Shown here: piece after piece, positions 54,301 to 64,000 of the stretch
How positions within the stretch are numbered: position 1 is the first letter of the stretch
How the letters are laid out: every line of letters begins with the position of its first letter
Notes under the pieces: model-generated
Databases searched by the model: none
What the model was told of the DNA's origin: nothing
The model's input: the letters and a program-made list of their open reading frames with translations, nothing else
Position numbers and translations under genes: made by a program
Assembly (NCBI GenBank): GCA_011033025.1
Contig: WFMF01000235.1
Coordinates: 62,001 to 126,000 of the forward strand
Direction: 5' to 3'
DNA: 64,000 bases
Origin: Beroe forskalii
Taxonomy: Eukaryota > Ctenophora > Nuda > Beroida > Beroidae

Positions 54301-57300
54301 GGTGTTTTAGAGCATTTTCCAGCAAAATAGGCAGCAAAATAAAGGATTTGATTGTTAAGTTATAATTTGATTGTTAAGTTATAATTTGATTGTTAAGTTA
54401 TAATTTGATTGTTAAGTTATAATTATGTTTTGGTAGATAATAGCTTGTGAACGCTGAAAAATTTTTCCAATTCATAATATTAAACCAACTGATAACCGAA
54501 TAAATAGCCGAAAAAAGCATCTTAAACTGATTAGACTGCGAATGAGATATTATATGGATGATGGGCATTTCACCGGATTAAGGTGCAAATTTACCATCTA
54601 TGTTTACTAATAATCCCAGCTAATAAAATGTGATGTTTCAATCTTTAAATGGAATCAAATCACATTGATAGATCGTCATAATATTATGATTTAGCTTAAC
54701 AACAGAACGAGTTACACCTCAACCTCTTTTAAGTTGGAACCGAAATATTTAACCTACCGAGCAGTGATATGATTTTACAATACTAGTTTCGCCCCAGAGA
54801 AATTATGTAAGAAACAGAACTGTTTTGCACTGATGCTCTCACGTATTTAAACAAACTTCACTCATCATTGGACGAACTAAATTGAAAACCTAGTAGTTAA
54901 TTAAATTTAAATGAAATATATTTTCTGCGTTGAAAAGCAGATTTATAAAATTGGGCAAAATTAGTTATTTTTTTCTACTCATCTGAAAAGGGGGAGGCGA
55001 CCGCCTGTGTCGCCTCCCCCCTGGCTACGCCCCTGTGCGGTACGGTTAGGGTTACGCTACCAGACCATGCGGTAGGGTTAGGGTTGTGATGCCAGACAGG
55101 ACGCCAAGAACACGAAATATGCAATTGCAAAAACTTCACCTAACCCACGTCTGAACAGAATAAATCCCTAGATTATACAAAAGTACTAAATAAGGTAAAG
55201 CCTGATAAATTTAATGATTTCCATTCTCCCAGATACACCCTGCAAGAAGCCACCAACAGACAGAGAATGCACTGATGACTCTAAAAGCTTGATAGACTTC
55301 TTCTACCAGGATAAGATCACGTATAAACCTATAGATGAGATGAGAGAACAGTCAACACCGCCATTTGAGAGCTGATAATGGTTGAGCTGTGGGAGGCCAT
55401 TATCAGCTATCAGGCTGGTTCAAAAATGAAAATTAACTATCGACCACTTCCTTGAGGAATGAAAGTGGTCGAATAATAATACTGAGGCATGATTGCATGA
55501 AGCACCATATTTAACACCAGCACTTTTCAGATGACTGTCACTACGTTGACACGCACAGCTCTGTCGAGTGTAAGCATGACGGGTCTTGGGACACGCACCC
55601 ACCAGACTGCAAAATTAAGCACATCTGATAGGAGAAATAAAATACAATATATAGGAAATTGACAATGGAAGAAATTTGGAAATTGTCAATTAATAATTAT
55701 TTGAACAAACAAATATCTCAAAAAAATTGCAATTTTGTATACTAAATTTGTTTTTAAGTTGTCACAAAATTCGTCATAATTGCAGTTAAGACATGCGAGG
55801 AGCCCGGTGAAAACGAAAGAGTGGAGATCTCCACTGATGAATTAGATTTCTTGGAATACTTTTGCGGAGATAAGGTACCCAAGATGGCTCTTTTGTTTTC
55901 ATCATAACATAATGATAAGGATATAAAGCAGCTTGAAAATTATTCAATTAAGAAGTAGAATTTTGGTGGTGTAAGATTTAGATTATCGGCATTGATAATG
56001 ACGTCCTATATACATCACTGAAACTCCTGATACTTACGTACGTACGTTTTGGTACGTTTTGGTGAGTTTGACTGGGCGTGCTCAGGACATCTGCGTCGTG
56101 CGCGTCTCCTTCCAGCTCAGCAATGAGTTGTTGTTCACAGCTGTGTACCCCGGAACAGGAGGTGTATCCGGGAACTGCTCAAGGAACATGCCCAAACCGA
56201 TCTTGAAGCTTTCAAGAAGATTCAGTTGGGAGACATCAGGTGGCAAGATATTCCAAAGCTGAGCTGCTCTTACACCAAACGAACTGTCGTAGTCACTACG
56301 CACAGATAGCTGGGCTTTGGTGTTAATCTGTGGATGAGTGCCTTGATCCCAAGCCGAGGATGGTGCTTAAACTGCATCTCGACATCATTTGGAGCATGGT
56401 TGTGGATTATCTTCCAAACTTGTATGATGCAGTATCTTTCCCTCCGGCGTTGAAGTGACATAAGTTTCAGCTTCTTGAGGCGGTCCCAGTAACTCAAATC
56501 TTTGAGTCCAGTTACCTTTCGGACAAAGCAGCGTTGGACGTTCTCTAATTTCTGGATGTCAGCTTTCTTGGAAGGGTTCCAAACAGGGCAGCAGTATTCA
56601 AGCCTGGAGCGGACCATTGACTTGTAGAGAGTCAGCATGACGAGGGGAGATCGGTCACAGAAAGCGCTAAGAACCCAAGAGGACATTTTCCTAGCTCCTT
56701 GAACAGTTTGTTCAATATGGGGCGACCATGATCTATCGCTTGAGACGAGGACCCCCAAATCTTTAGCAGTGTCTGTAACTTCAATAACATGTCCTTTGGG
56801 AGTTTTGTACTCTACATTCTCCGGATAGAGAGGTAGTTGCCGTAGAAGGTAGGAACTGTTAAGAGGATAGCTCAGCAGTTGAAATTTGTCTTCATGGAGC
56901 TCCATGTTATTCATGGTTGACCATTGTATTACCCTACACAGGTCTTCCTGTATTTTTGCCGTACATTCTAAACCAAGCACCCTTGATATCAACTTGGTGT
57001 CGTCTGCAAAGCATAGCCCCTTGCAGTTTTTGAGTGTTGGAAGAAGGCTTTTAAGCTTAATAGCGGTGTTAAAATTACACTTATTATGTATAGGAAGAAC
57101 AGTATGGGTCCTAGTACTGTACCTTGTGGGACTCCACTTACCACAGGTTGGGCTGATGACAAAAACCCTTCCACCTGGACAGTTTGGGTTCGGTTTGTGA
57201 GGAACTCTTGAATCCAGGACAAGATTTTTCCACCGATACCATACCGCTTGAGCTTTTCCAACAGTCATCAACTCCACTTTAAAACCCCTGATAATGACGT

Positions 57301-60300
57301 CATCAACTCCATGTCAAACCCCTCATAATGTCTTCATCAACTCCACTTGAAAACCCCTGATAATGACGTCATCAACTCCATGTCAAACCCCTCATAATGT
57401 CTTCATCAACTCCACTTTAAAACCCCTGAGGATGTCTTCCACTTTAAACTCCTGACGTCATCACTGTCAGGTGGAGTACACGTGTAAGCCGAGTGAGTGT
57501 CTCGGGTGCAACTGCTACTCCATGGTCGGAGACTCCTCAATCCAGTGTGTTTCTAATGGAGACAGGACGGCAAACTGGACGGCACCTCCCCCTACCTGTA
57601 CACGTAGGTTGATGGGCCACGTCCCATGGTGCCCATGCTCACACTGACAGTTCACACCACTATCAGCACAAACTGGCACCAATTTAGACTGACACCCTTT
57701 CAGACTGAAACCTGTTCAGACTGACACAGCTCAGAATGACACCCTTCAGACTGACGCCGTTCACGAATTTCTGTCCAAAACTCGTTTGAAAAAGATGGCC
57801 AAATGAGGTTGATTTCTGTCCAGAAAACGGTTGCTGATGAGCCATACCCCGAAACTCGGTGGCTGTGCCATAAAAAATCAAAACCACCATTTCTTATTTT
57901 TGGAGAAGGAGACTTTTAAACACATTATAATATGCAAATTGAGAACGTAGATGACTTGATCTTGGAAAATTCGGTTTTCCATTGTTATCAAAATAATCAC
58001 ATGTTCCTCTTTCAGTGAATCACTGCAGCAAACCTTTACCTCCTGCTGTTGACCAGAGAATAACGTCTGATAAACCTCTGTCTTGGATTGCAAATGAGGT
58101 GGGAAGATCAAGAAAAATATGATATTCTTAATTCCATAAACTGCTACAATTATAAGCTTATAAGGTCATAGAAGGATCATCAGGTTTGAAATAATAAGCC
58201 AACTAGAATTTATTTCAAATGCAAAATTTAAAAAAACATATGCCAAAACATCAAACCAGGAACCTCCAGATTCGTTGTTTAGTAACACGCTATTAATCAG
58301 GACATTGCTTTGTTTAATTACTCTTTCTCAGGACATTGTTTTGTTATAACCTTCCCTCAGGAGTCAGGACATTGTTAATGTTATTACTTTCACTCAGGAC
58401 ACGTTAGACACGTCGTGTTGCAATGGTAAAGCTGAGTTTGCTTGTCATGAGTGCTACGAGTTGCACGGTGACAGGGAGTTGACGTGTTGTAACGGCAGGT
58501 GGGGCAGGACAGGAGACAGTTACCCAGAGTGCAGATGTGAGTACCAGTAGTCAGTACCACATGACACAAGTAATTACCAGCTTATCCATACTGACACCAC
58601 TTCTTATAGTGAGCTAATAATCCAGCTAATAATCAGAAGACAGAATATTGACGCCGCAGTTTTGCCTTAACACCAGTCCAAACTGACCCTAGTCCCCATT
58701 GACACCACTCCACTCTGACACCACATTGACACCACTTCACTCTGACACCACTCTGACACCACTCCTCAGTGAAGCAGTGTGTGGACCCCTCTCTTGAAGT
58801 ATCAGCAAGTGGTGACGAGCATCTGAAAGTGAGTGCTTCTGACACTTCCTGCTCCCATACAATCACCTACTCCTGTACCAGCACGTGTTACGAAGTGAGT
58901 TAGGAAATATAATTCATCAAAAGTTGATGCGAGATAATAAAGACCCAAAACTACAAAAATATTGAGTAGATTCTTACCTTATTAAGGTTATCAATTTCCA
59001 TTATCCATCCGTGTTTAAACTATAAATAAGCTTTAATTAATAATTCGCAGGAATAACTAAAGATTATTAACTTTACTGTGTTTCTGACCCCATATAGCCT
59101 CCTCCCCCCTCCAGATCGTTGGCCCTGCCAGCAGGACATTAGATTTACTGTGTATCTGACCCCATATTGTACCCCCCAGATCGTAGGCCCCACCAGCAGT
59201 ATCTGACCCCATGTATCTCCCAGATCGTTGGCCCTGCCAGCAGGACATGTCAACCGGATGGAAGCTGGAGCGGGGTTCTCCCCACCTGTGTGAAGAAGAC
59301 CTGCCCTCCAGTCCCGCAGTACGAACAGGGGAGCTACCTCAATAAGGAGGGAGCAGTCGTGGAAAGCGGTATGAGGATATGTTGTCTTATTTTGCTACAC
59401 AGAAGTGCTGTACTCTGATCAGCAATGTCCGTAGAATCAAGAATGGTGATATTGATAATAAAAAAGTTAACAACAAGTACATGCAATGGGTAAAACAAAA
59501 GTCCCCTAACCATTGAATGAACATGACTGAATGGCACTATTGAATGAATCCACCCCACTCCATGTAACCTCTTACCCCCAGGAGCAGTTCTACTAACATG
59601 TTAACATCCCACTCCCCACCCTTTGAATGAACATGAACATGACTGAATGATGCTACTAACATCCCACTCTGCATGGGGCAGTGCTTGATTGCGGTGACAG
59701 AAGGTCAATCATGAATGAAAATATGGCGCTATTGACTGAATCCCTCCCACTCCATAATAACCTCTTATTCCACCCCAGGAGCAGTGTTGGAGTGCGGTGA
59801 CGTGATCAGGACGCAGTGTGCGGCCTGTCACTGGCCCTGCCCCACTGCCTGCCAAAGGACCTGCAGGTGGAACGACACTGCTAGTGCTACAGAGTGGAGT
59901 AACAGTGATCCTACGTGTTTGCCTTTCCAGTGCCCACAGAGGAGCGTGCCTAATGGGAACATCGTTACTAACAAAGGTACTGGGAGTGAGTTGTAGGTGA
60001 CGACCATAATCACGTGACTTTTGAAAGCTTCTGATGAAAAATTCTCTCGTAAGTCGTACTCATCAGTTCACAGTTTTATTAAACGTGTATGCTGGGGAAC
60101 CCCCGGGATATCAAACTTAAACCAAGATTCTTTTCATGGCAAGAAGCAACTCATTTCCTTATTCCTAGAGTCCACACACTCTAAAACAGCTATTTATTGC
60201 TTTTCTCATCCCCACGTCCTACCATCCAGGCCCCCTAGAGTGCGGTGAGAGCTCTGAAGCACGGTGCAACACGTGCTACAAACAGGTGTCAGGTAGCAGT

Positions 60301-63300
60301 ATCCGGACATGCACTGCACCACCCAACTCCAACGAAACATGTCCTCTCACTAACGTGGACGGGGTGTACGGAGGGGAGGAGTTGGAGTGTGTCCAGATGT
60401 CCTGTCCTGAGCTAGTGCTGGGGGAGCATGTGAGGATCAAGGAGAAGATATGCACTAACGACTTTGAGTGTGATTGTATGGTGACGCTAGAGTGTGAGTC
60501 GGAGTGTTACCAGATGGATGGGGAAGCTAGACTGAGGTTAGTTAACATGGTGTTTATAGCAGTAGTGGGTTGGTTATTGAGATTCTGGAAAATAGATGAA
60601 TCATCAATCGTACATAACATGATAACAACATAACAACATAACAACATAACATGATAACAACTATCTACAACTAATATCTACAAAGCATCTAACATTTACC
60701 TAAGTACCTAGAATTGCACTTCTTCAGGTGTGACGGGTCAGGTTGGGACCACGCTGTCCCCACGTGCAGCATCAAGACCTGCTCCTTCATCAAACCAGCC
60801 TTCTCGAGGAGGTATAACTACTACGATGCCTGGAAGCCAGGAGGTTGTCAGTTTGTTAAGGATGGGGTGAGGGTGGAGCAGGGAGAGCAGTTGCAGTGCG
60901 GGGATGTCATGACTGTCGAGGTGACCTTACAGATTTTAATTGTTTCATGTTTCTTTCTGAAAGTTTCAATGCACAAACCAAAAACAGATAATGTATAGAA
61001 AATTATACTATAGAATTGAAATTTGATAGACTTCACAATAGATTGAAATCACAATAGTTTGAAATCACAATAGTTTGAAATCACAATAGTTTGAAATCAC
61101 AATAAGTTGAAATCACAAAAGTTTGAAATCTCAATAGTTTGAAATCCCCAGACGCCCGTAATCCGTATCCAGATAAACCCCTATTCCTGGACTCATCCCT
61201 CTCCACTCGAGGCTAATCGCAGTGACTGCTACCACGCATGTAACAATGGGATCCTCAAGTGCCAAGCTGACGGGTCTTGGAACGTCTCAGAGACCAACCT
61301 TCCTAACTGCATGTGGATGACATGCGACCCTCCCCCCAAGGTTTTCAAAAGTTACAAGCAGACGTCGCACCATTGAAGTAGAATTGATTGATTTAACGAT
61401 TAAATCGTCCATGCTTACTTGTATTCGAAGCAACTTTTCGCAACATCTCTTTTTTTCTATACCCAATCCATCAATTTCATCTATGAAATATTAATTATTT
61501 CCCAAACCCCCTTTGTTCCCTGCAAACTTAGGATTATGTTCACCAGGTCGCTAACGCTAAGCTGCTGAATGATGATGGGGAGTACAACTGTACAACTGAG
61601 CTGGAGTACCAGTGCGACCCCTGCTACAAACACGTAAGTTATTGCCAACTGGGAGAGTTATTGCCAACTATACTCGGCGTATTAGAAATTGGCGGATTGC
61701 TCGTATTTTCCACAGCCTATCACGTGATCTCCTTAGTGGGTGATACCAAATAGAACAATCAGATGGTTGCATCTGATACAGCAATAACTGTATTGCTAAC
61801 GTCAGATACAGCCATTTGATTGGTCCATTTGTAATCACGTATAAAGGAGATCACGTGATAGGCTGTGGAAAATCCGAGCAATCCGCCAATTTCTAATACG
61901 CCGAGTATAGGAGACTAGGAGAGTGTTCCATAGCCCAGAATATTGCCAAAAATATCAGGACTTCGGGGTCGGGTTTGCTCGATGCACCAAAGAAGCTTTA
62001 TAATTGATGGGCTATTAATAAGAAACATGTACAAACTTACAGTTCTCATTACCGAATGGGAAATCACTCAGTATAAAATAACTATTAAAATACGTTTATC
62101 ACACCACCTAACTCCCCCAACTCGGCCCCAAAGAAATCCTTCAGTATTTTTCTCTCGCCAGTTTATTCCACCCCTCCCGTCCCCTATCAGGTGAGTGGTG
62201 ACCTGAAGAGGAGGTGTGTGGGAGTTGACCTGACCTCTTCCCCTGACGGCATGTGGACTGGATCCCCTCCAGTCTGTCAGAAGATGGAGTGTGCTGTGGA
62301 TGCTGTGGTGGAGGTGGCTAATGCTACCGTGCAGATACCGGATAGCACCTGTGGAGGTATGCTACAACATTCCAATAGAGCAATAGCGGGAAAGCAGTCA
62401 ATAAGAGTCCCAATTCCCCATTTCAAGCAGAGATGACGGTGTCCCATCCTATCCAGTATTCAAATATCGGCGTGTTTTTTTTCTATGAACCGCCCCCCAG
62501 AAAACATGAATTCTAAGGTAATTCACAGTGAAAGTGAGCATTGTGTAGTTTGCCAGCAACCCACCCCTCAGGTAAAGTGGTGTACAGCTGTGATGAGTGT
62601 AGTCAGATGATGGGAGAAGCAGAGCACAGGTGCAAGCACACCGATCTAGAGGTAAACAGAATGTGCTATTAATTTGTTTCACATTAACAATAAGTCAATT
62701 AATATTATTAGTTTGCGATGGTAGGAATTATTACAACAGCTGCTAAAGTAATGTCCAGCTTAACATAAGTTTTTGGGCACCCGGTACCTATATCAAAAGA
62801 TGTGACATTATCTTGTGGTATCTTGAGTTCAGTCTTCATTGTACTGGCTTAAATTCCCAATCGAGTCTATTCTTAGCATTTCACGGGCTAGATTTCTGAT
62901 CTTCCCGATTTTTACAACAAGATGATTTTCGTCGATAAAACATGTTTTAATCTCAGATTAAACGGAATTCCAATGATCCTTATTTAGAGGTGTTTTCAGC
63001 AGAATGGGATATCTCATCTCCTCCTTCATGTGAACCTATCTGCTGCCCCTCCCTGCCTCCAGTCCGCAGTCCTGATGCTGATTATGATGTCCTTTCTACT
63101 GGAGCAAGGTAGAGTTGCATACAACGTATTGATAAGAGTCTCTGTCATCTATGTGAAGCGACTGAAGCTATGGTTTCAGCCAGCTGCTGCTATTTAGATT
63201 CATACTTCGGCATCGTGTTGCACGATTTATGATTATTAAGAGTCTCAATCTCATAGCTTCAAGTAGAAATGTTCAGTTCATTCGCTTTTGATGACCCAGT

Positions 63301-64000
63301 AGTAATTTACAGAGACAATGGTTGGGTTTTTATAGAGAAATGATTGTCTTAATAACATCTCAGATATTATTTTGATAGTAACATTTTAATTGCTCATGTA
63401 GTATGAGTCTCCATCATCTATGAAGCGACCGAAGCTGCGGTTTCAACCATTGAAATTCATACTTCGGCATGGTGTTGCACCTCCAGAGACACATTCACAG
63501 AGAAAAACAGTTCTCAGATATTTAGATATTAACATTAGGATTGCTCATGTCACCCCTACAGGTATCTCCACGGCGCACACGAGCAGAGCACTAAGTGCGG
63601 GGATGACTACGTGTGTCAGGAAGTGGAGGCTCCCTGTGACCAGTGCTTTGAGTTCCGGACACAGGAGGGCTTCCAGGACTTCGCTCCCACCAGACGCTGC
63701 ATGAAGAGCAATGGGACAGGTAATGATTAGTAAATGTTAGGAATTGTTTGTGAGGACAGCGCAGGACTTAATAAAAACGTAGGGAGAAGTGGTTTCACAA
63801 TGTTACTAGTTATAATGAACTTGTTCTACTGAAAAGCTAATCTGATTTATCAAACTCGGCAGTTCAGCACCAAATCTCATAATTTTTTTGTAACCTTCCA
63901 GGATATTGGAGCAACTCTGACCAAGTCTGCACAAGAAAAGAGTGTGGTCTGCAAGAAATCACCCCCTCAGAACACCACCTCCACTACACCCACTCAACTG
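48945..64000 (+). CDS. Gene C: S8 pseudoprotease-VWD-C8-multi-CCP protein (3' end beyond window)
   Basis: Best-preserved copy. Exons: 48945-49005, 49186-49264, 49445-49629, 49814-49936, 50129-50328, 50497-50596, 50828-50949, 51215-51332, 51508-51706, 51942-52116, 52252-52329, 52512-52606, 52808-52916, 53199-53280, 53456-53542, 53796-53885, 55233-55334, 55531-55614, 55786-55874, 57471-57603, 58016-58098, 58398-58536, 58770-58894, 59224-59368, 59779-59976, 60230-60536, 60728-60920, 61212-61340, 61532-61633, 62191-62356, 62572-62651, 62990-63108, 63562-63719, 63902-64000+. Phases match at every junction, giving one continuous frame of roughly 1,400 residues so far. The product has a signal peptide and is presumably secreted or matrix-bound. 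I know no named orthologue. Confidence 0.8.
51508..53885 (+). CDS. Gene C exons 9-16: VWD and C8-like region
   Basis: Same exon lengths as gene A. VWD from VVTFDEMGYNYFEDCL to EGICGFLDN. C8/TIL-like part with EECDEEKCVAIAKEVC, VCFDKLEPSNWHSNCVEAV, AECCCM, PTEECACTEELKYWWAALLE. Exon 10 ends either at 52113 (no GT) or 3 bases later at GAC|GTGGGT. The bases after 52113 copy the start of exon 11 (GACGTGG), so 52113 is probably the true end. Confidence 0.8.
51749..51818 (+). other. tRNA-like A/B box sequence, gene C copy
   Basis: GTTAGTGTAATGGTGTCGAG ... CCAGGTTCCATTCTC parallels 31203-31268. Both copies sit in the same intron, so the element predates the A/C duplication. Confidence 0.4.
53870..55085 (+). 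repeat. Short form of the exon 16 donor minisatellite, split by a hAT element
   Basis: Five to six copies of the CCAGACCTTGCGGTAGGGTT-type unit at 53870-54115 and 55036-55085. Compare about 50 in gene A. Confidence 0.85.
54116..55035. mobile_element. 920-bp non-autonomous hAT-type element
   Basis: Terminal inverted repeats CAGGGGCGTAGCCAGG / CCTGGCTACGCCCCTG, flanked by a perfect 8-bp target duplication TGCGGTAC (54108-54115 and 55036-55043). Eight-bp duplications and CAGNG-type ends fit the hAT superfamily. The GC-rich left arm (54150-54290) is followed by AT-rich DNA with four tandem copies of TTTGATTGTTAAGTTATAA (54345-54422). No transposase frame. It is absent from gene A, so it inserted after the duplication. 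Confidence 0.9.
55233..58536 (+). CDS. Gene C exons 17-22: CCP modules 1-3
   Basis: Exons 55233-55334, 55531-55614, 55786-55874, 57471-57603, 58016-58098 and 58398-58536. Module 3 shows the extra cysteines clearly: LDTSCCNGKAEFACHECYEL then HGDRELTCC. Exons 17 and 18 lack GT donors (AT at 55335, TT at 55615). The following bases match the next exon's start. A CR1/Jockey-type LINE fragment sits in the intron before exon 20. Confidence 0.75.
56032..57262 (-). mobile_element. 5'-truncated CR1/Jockey-type LINE fragment
   Basis: Minus strand. RT motifs SGVPQGTVLGPILF and GLCFADDTKLISR lie in two frames, so at least one shift near 57080. They are followed by LYKSMVRSRLEYCCPVW, LENVQRCFVRKVTGLKDL, YWDRLKKLKLMSLQRRRERY and IIQVWKIIHN, the usual C-terminus of CR1/L2/Jockey LINEs, then AAQLWNILPPDV. 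The 3' end has a (TACG)n-like tail at 56034-56052. It interrupts the TGACGTCA array of gene C; gene A is the empty site (about 36020). Confidence 0.85.
57263..57465 (+). repeat. TGACGTCA-bearing array, gene C copy
   Basis: Six to seven copies of the about 32-bp unit, directly before the exon 20 acceptor. Homologous to 35990-36313. Confidence 0.75.
58770..64000 (+). CDS. Gene C exons 23-34: CCP modules 4-12
   Basis: Modules in order, by first cysteine: QCVDPSLEV; TCPPVPQYE; QCPQRSVPNG; SCPELVLGEH; TCSFIKPAF; TCDPPPKDY; ECAVDAVVEV; CCPSLPPVR; ECGLQEITP (cut by the window end). Most contain the added pair, for example DTSCSHTITYSCTSTCYEIV, ECDCMVTLECESECYQMDG and YNCTTELEYQCDPCYKHVSG. The exon at 59779 is unusually Cys-rich (QCAACHWPCPTACQRTC). 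Introns fall at the same place in successive modules, suggesting growth by exon-pair duplication. Confidence 0.85.
59095..59250 (+). repeat. Triplicated acceptor of exon 24
   Basis: CTGACCCCATAT, a C-rich tract, CAG and ATCGTTGGCCCTGCCAGCAG occur three times (exon starts 59115, 59180 and 59224). Only the last continues in frame to SRTCQPDG. Gene A has one copy (48544). Confidence 0.85.
59550..59785 (+). repeat. About 200-bp tandem duplication including the exon 25 acceptor
   Basis: CACTCCAT..TAACCTCTTA, a C-rich tract, CAGGAGCAG and upstream TGAATGAACATGACTGAATG appear twice (acceptors near 59582 and at 59778). Only the second leads into the exon. Confidence 0.7.
61033..61147 (+). repeat. 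16-bp tandem repeat in intron 27
   Basis: About seven copies of ATCACAATAGTTTGAA. Confidence 0.85.
61668..61910. mobile_element. 243-bp foldback MITE
   Basis: The ends are near-perfect inverted repeats of about 68 bp (61668-61735 and 61842-61910) beginning CTATACTCGGCGTATTAG. The centre also folds (CATCTGATACAGC / GTCAGATACAGCC). If the repeats are taken to start at TACTCGG, TA flanks both sides, as for Tc1/mariner-type MITEs. It sits 34 bp after the exon 29 donor. Confidence 0.85.
63130..63570 (+). repeat. About 270-bp intron duplication before exon 33
   Basis: GAGTCTC..TCATCTATG, TTCATACTTCGGCAT and GTGTTGCAC occur at about 63138-63220 and 63408-63480. The motif TAACATT...ATTGCTCATGT is also doubled. 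The copies differ by small indels, so it is older than the acceptor triplications. Confidence 0.65.

Overview
The window looks like nuclear DNA of an invertebrate metazoan. It has GT-AG introns of about 100-900 bp, extracellular mosaic domains (CCP/sushi, VWD, C8), LINEs of two or three families, a hAT relic and several MITEs. I cannot name the species. I saw no LTR element, retrovirus, Polinton or rRNA gene, and no bacterial-type operon.

Layout, all host genes on +. (1) 1-17853: the 3' part of gene 1, a long chain of CCP modules on about 20 exons ending in a TGA. It contains an intragenic tandem duplication: unit 1 (2953-8200) looks damaged, unit 2 (8809-12476) reads cleanly. (2) 18773-48666: gene A, with a signal peptide, a subtilisin/proteinase-K-like domain lacking every catalytic residue, a VWD-C8-like region and CCP modules. 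Gene A has a 9.4 kb LINE-bearing insertion in one intron. It carries an internal, very noisy second copy of its exons 8-22 (block B, 37855-44107) between two stretches of a 55-bp minisatellite. It is cut off in exon 24, where the next duplicate begins. (3) 48945-64000+: gene C, the better-preserved tandem paralogue. It has the same architecture and continues through at least 11 CCP modules past the window edge. The A/C duplication unit is about 30 kb, from about 18503 to about 48659.

Relative order of events: A/C duplication; then LINE insertion into A (C has the empty site and A has a 14-bp target duplication); then the B duplication (B carries the LINE 5' flank).

Three things stand out. 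First, the secreted protein appears to combine a triple-dead S8 pseudoprotease without an inhibitor propeptide, a VWD/C8 unit, and CCP modules with an extra cysteine pair (a CxxCY/F motif replacing the usual GY). Second, tandem duplications, from 2-copy repeats to kilobase minisatellites, repeatedly straddle exon-intron junctions. Third, at a dozen or so junctions the intronic bases next to the exon are replaced by the sequence of the neighbouring exon, as in spliced mRNA. This is most simply an imprint of transcript reads used to correct the assembly. It also reveals which exons are joined in mRNA. The noisy block B keeps the expected GT donors at two of these sites.
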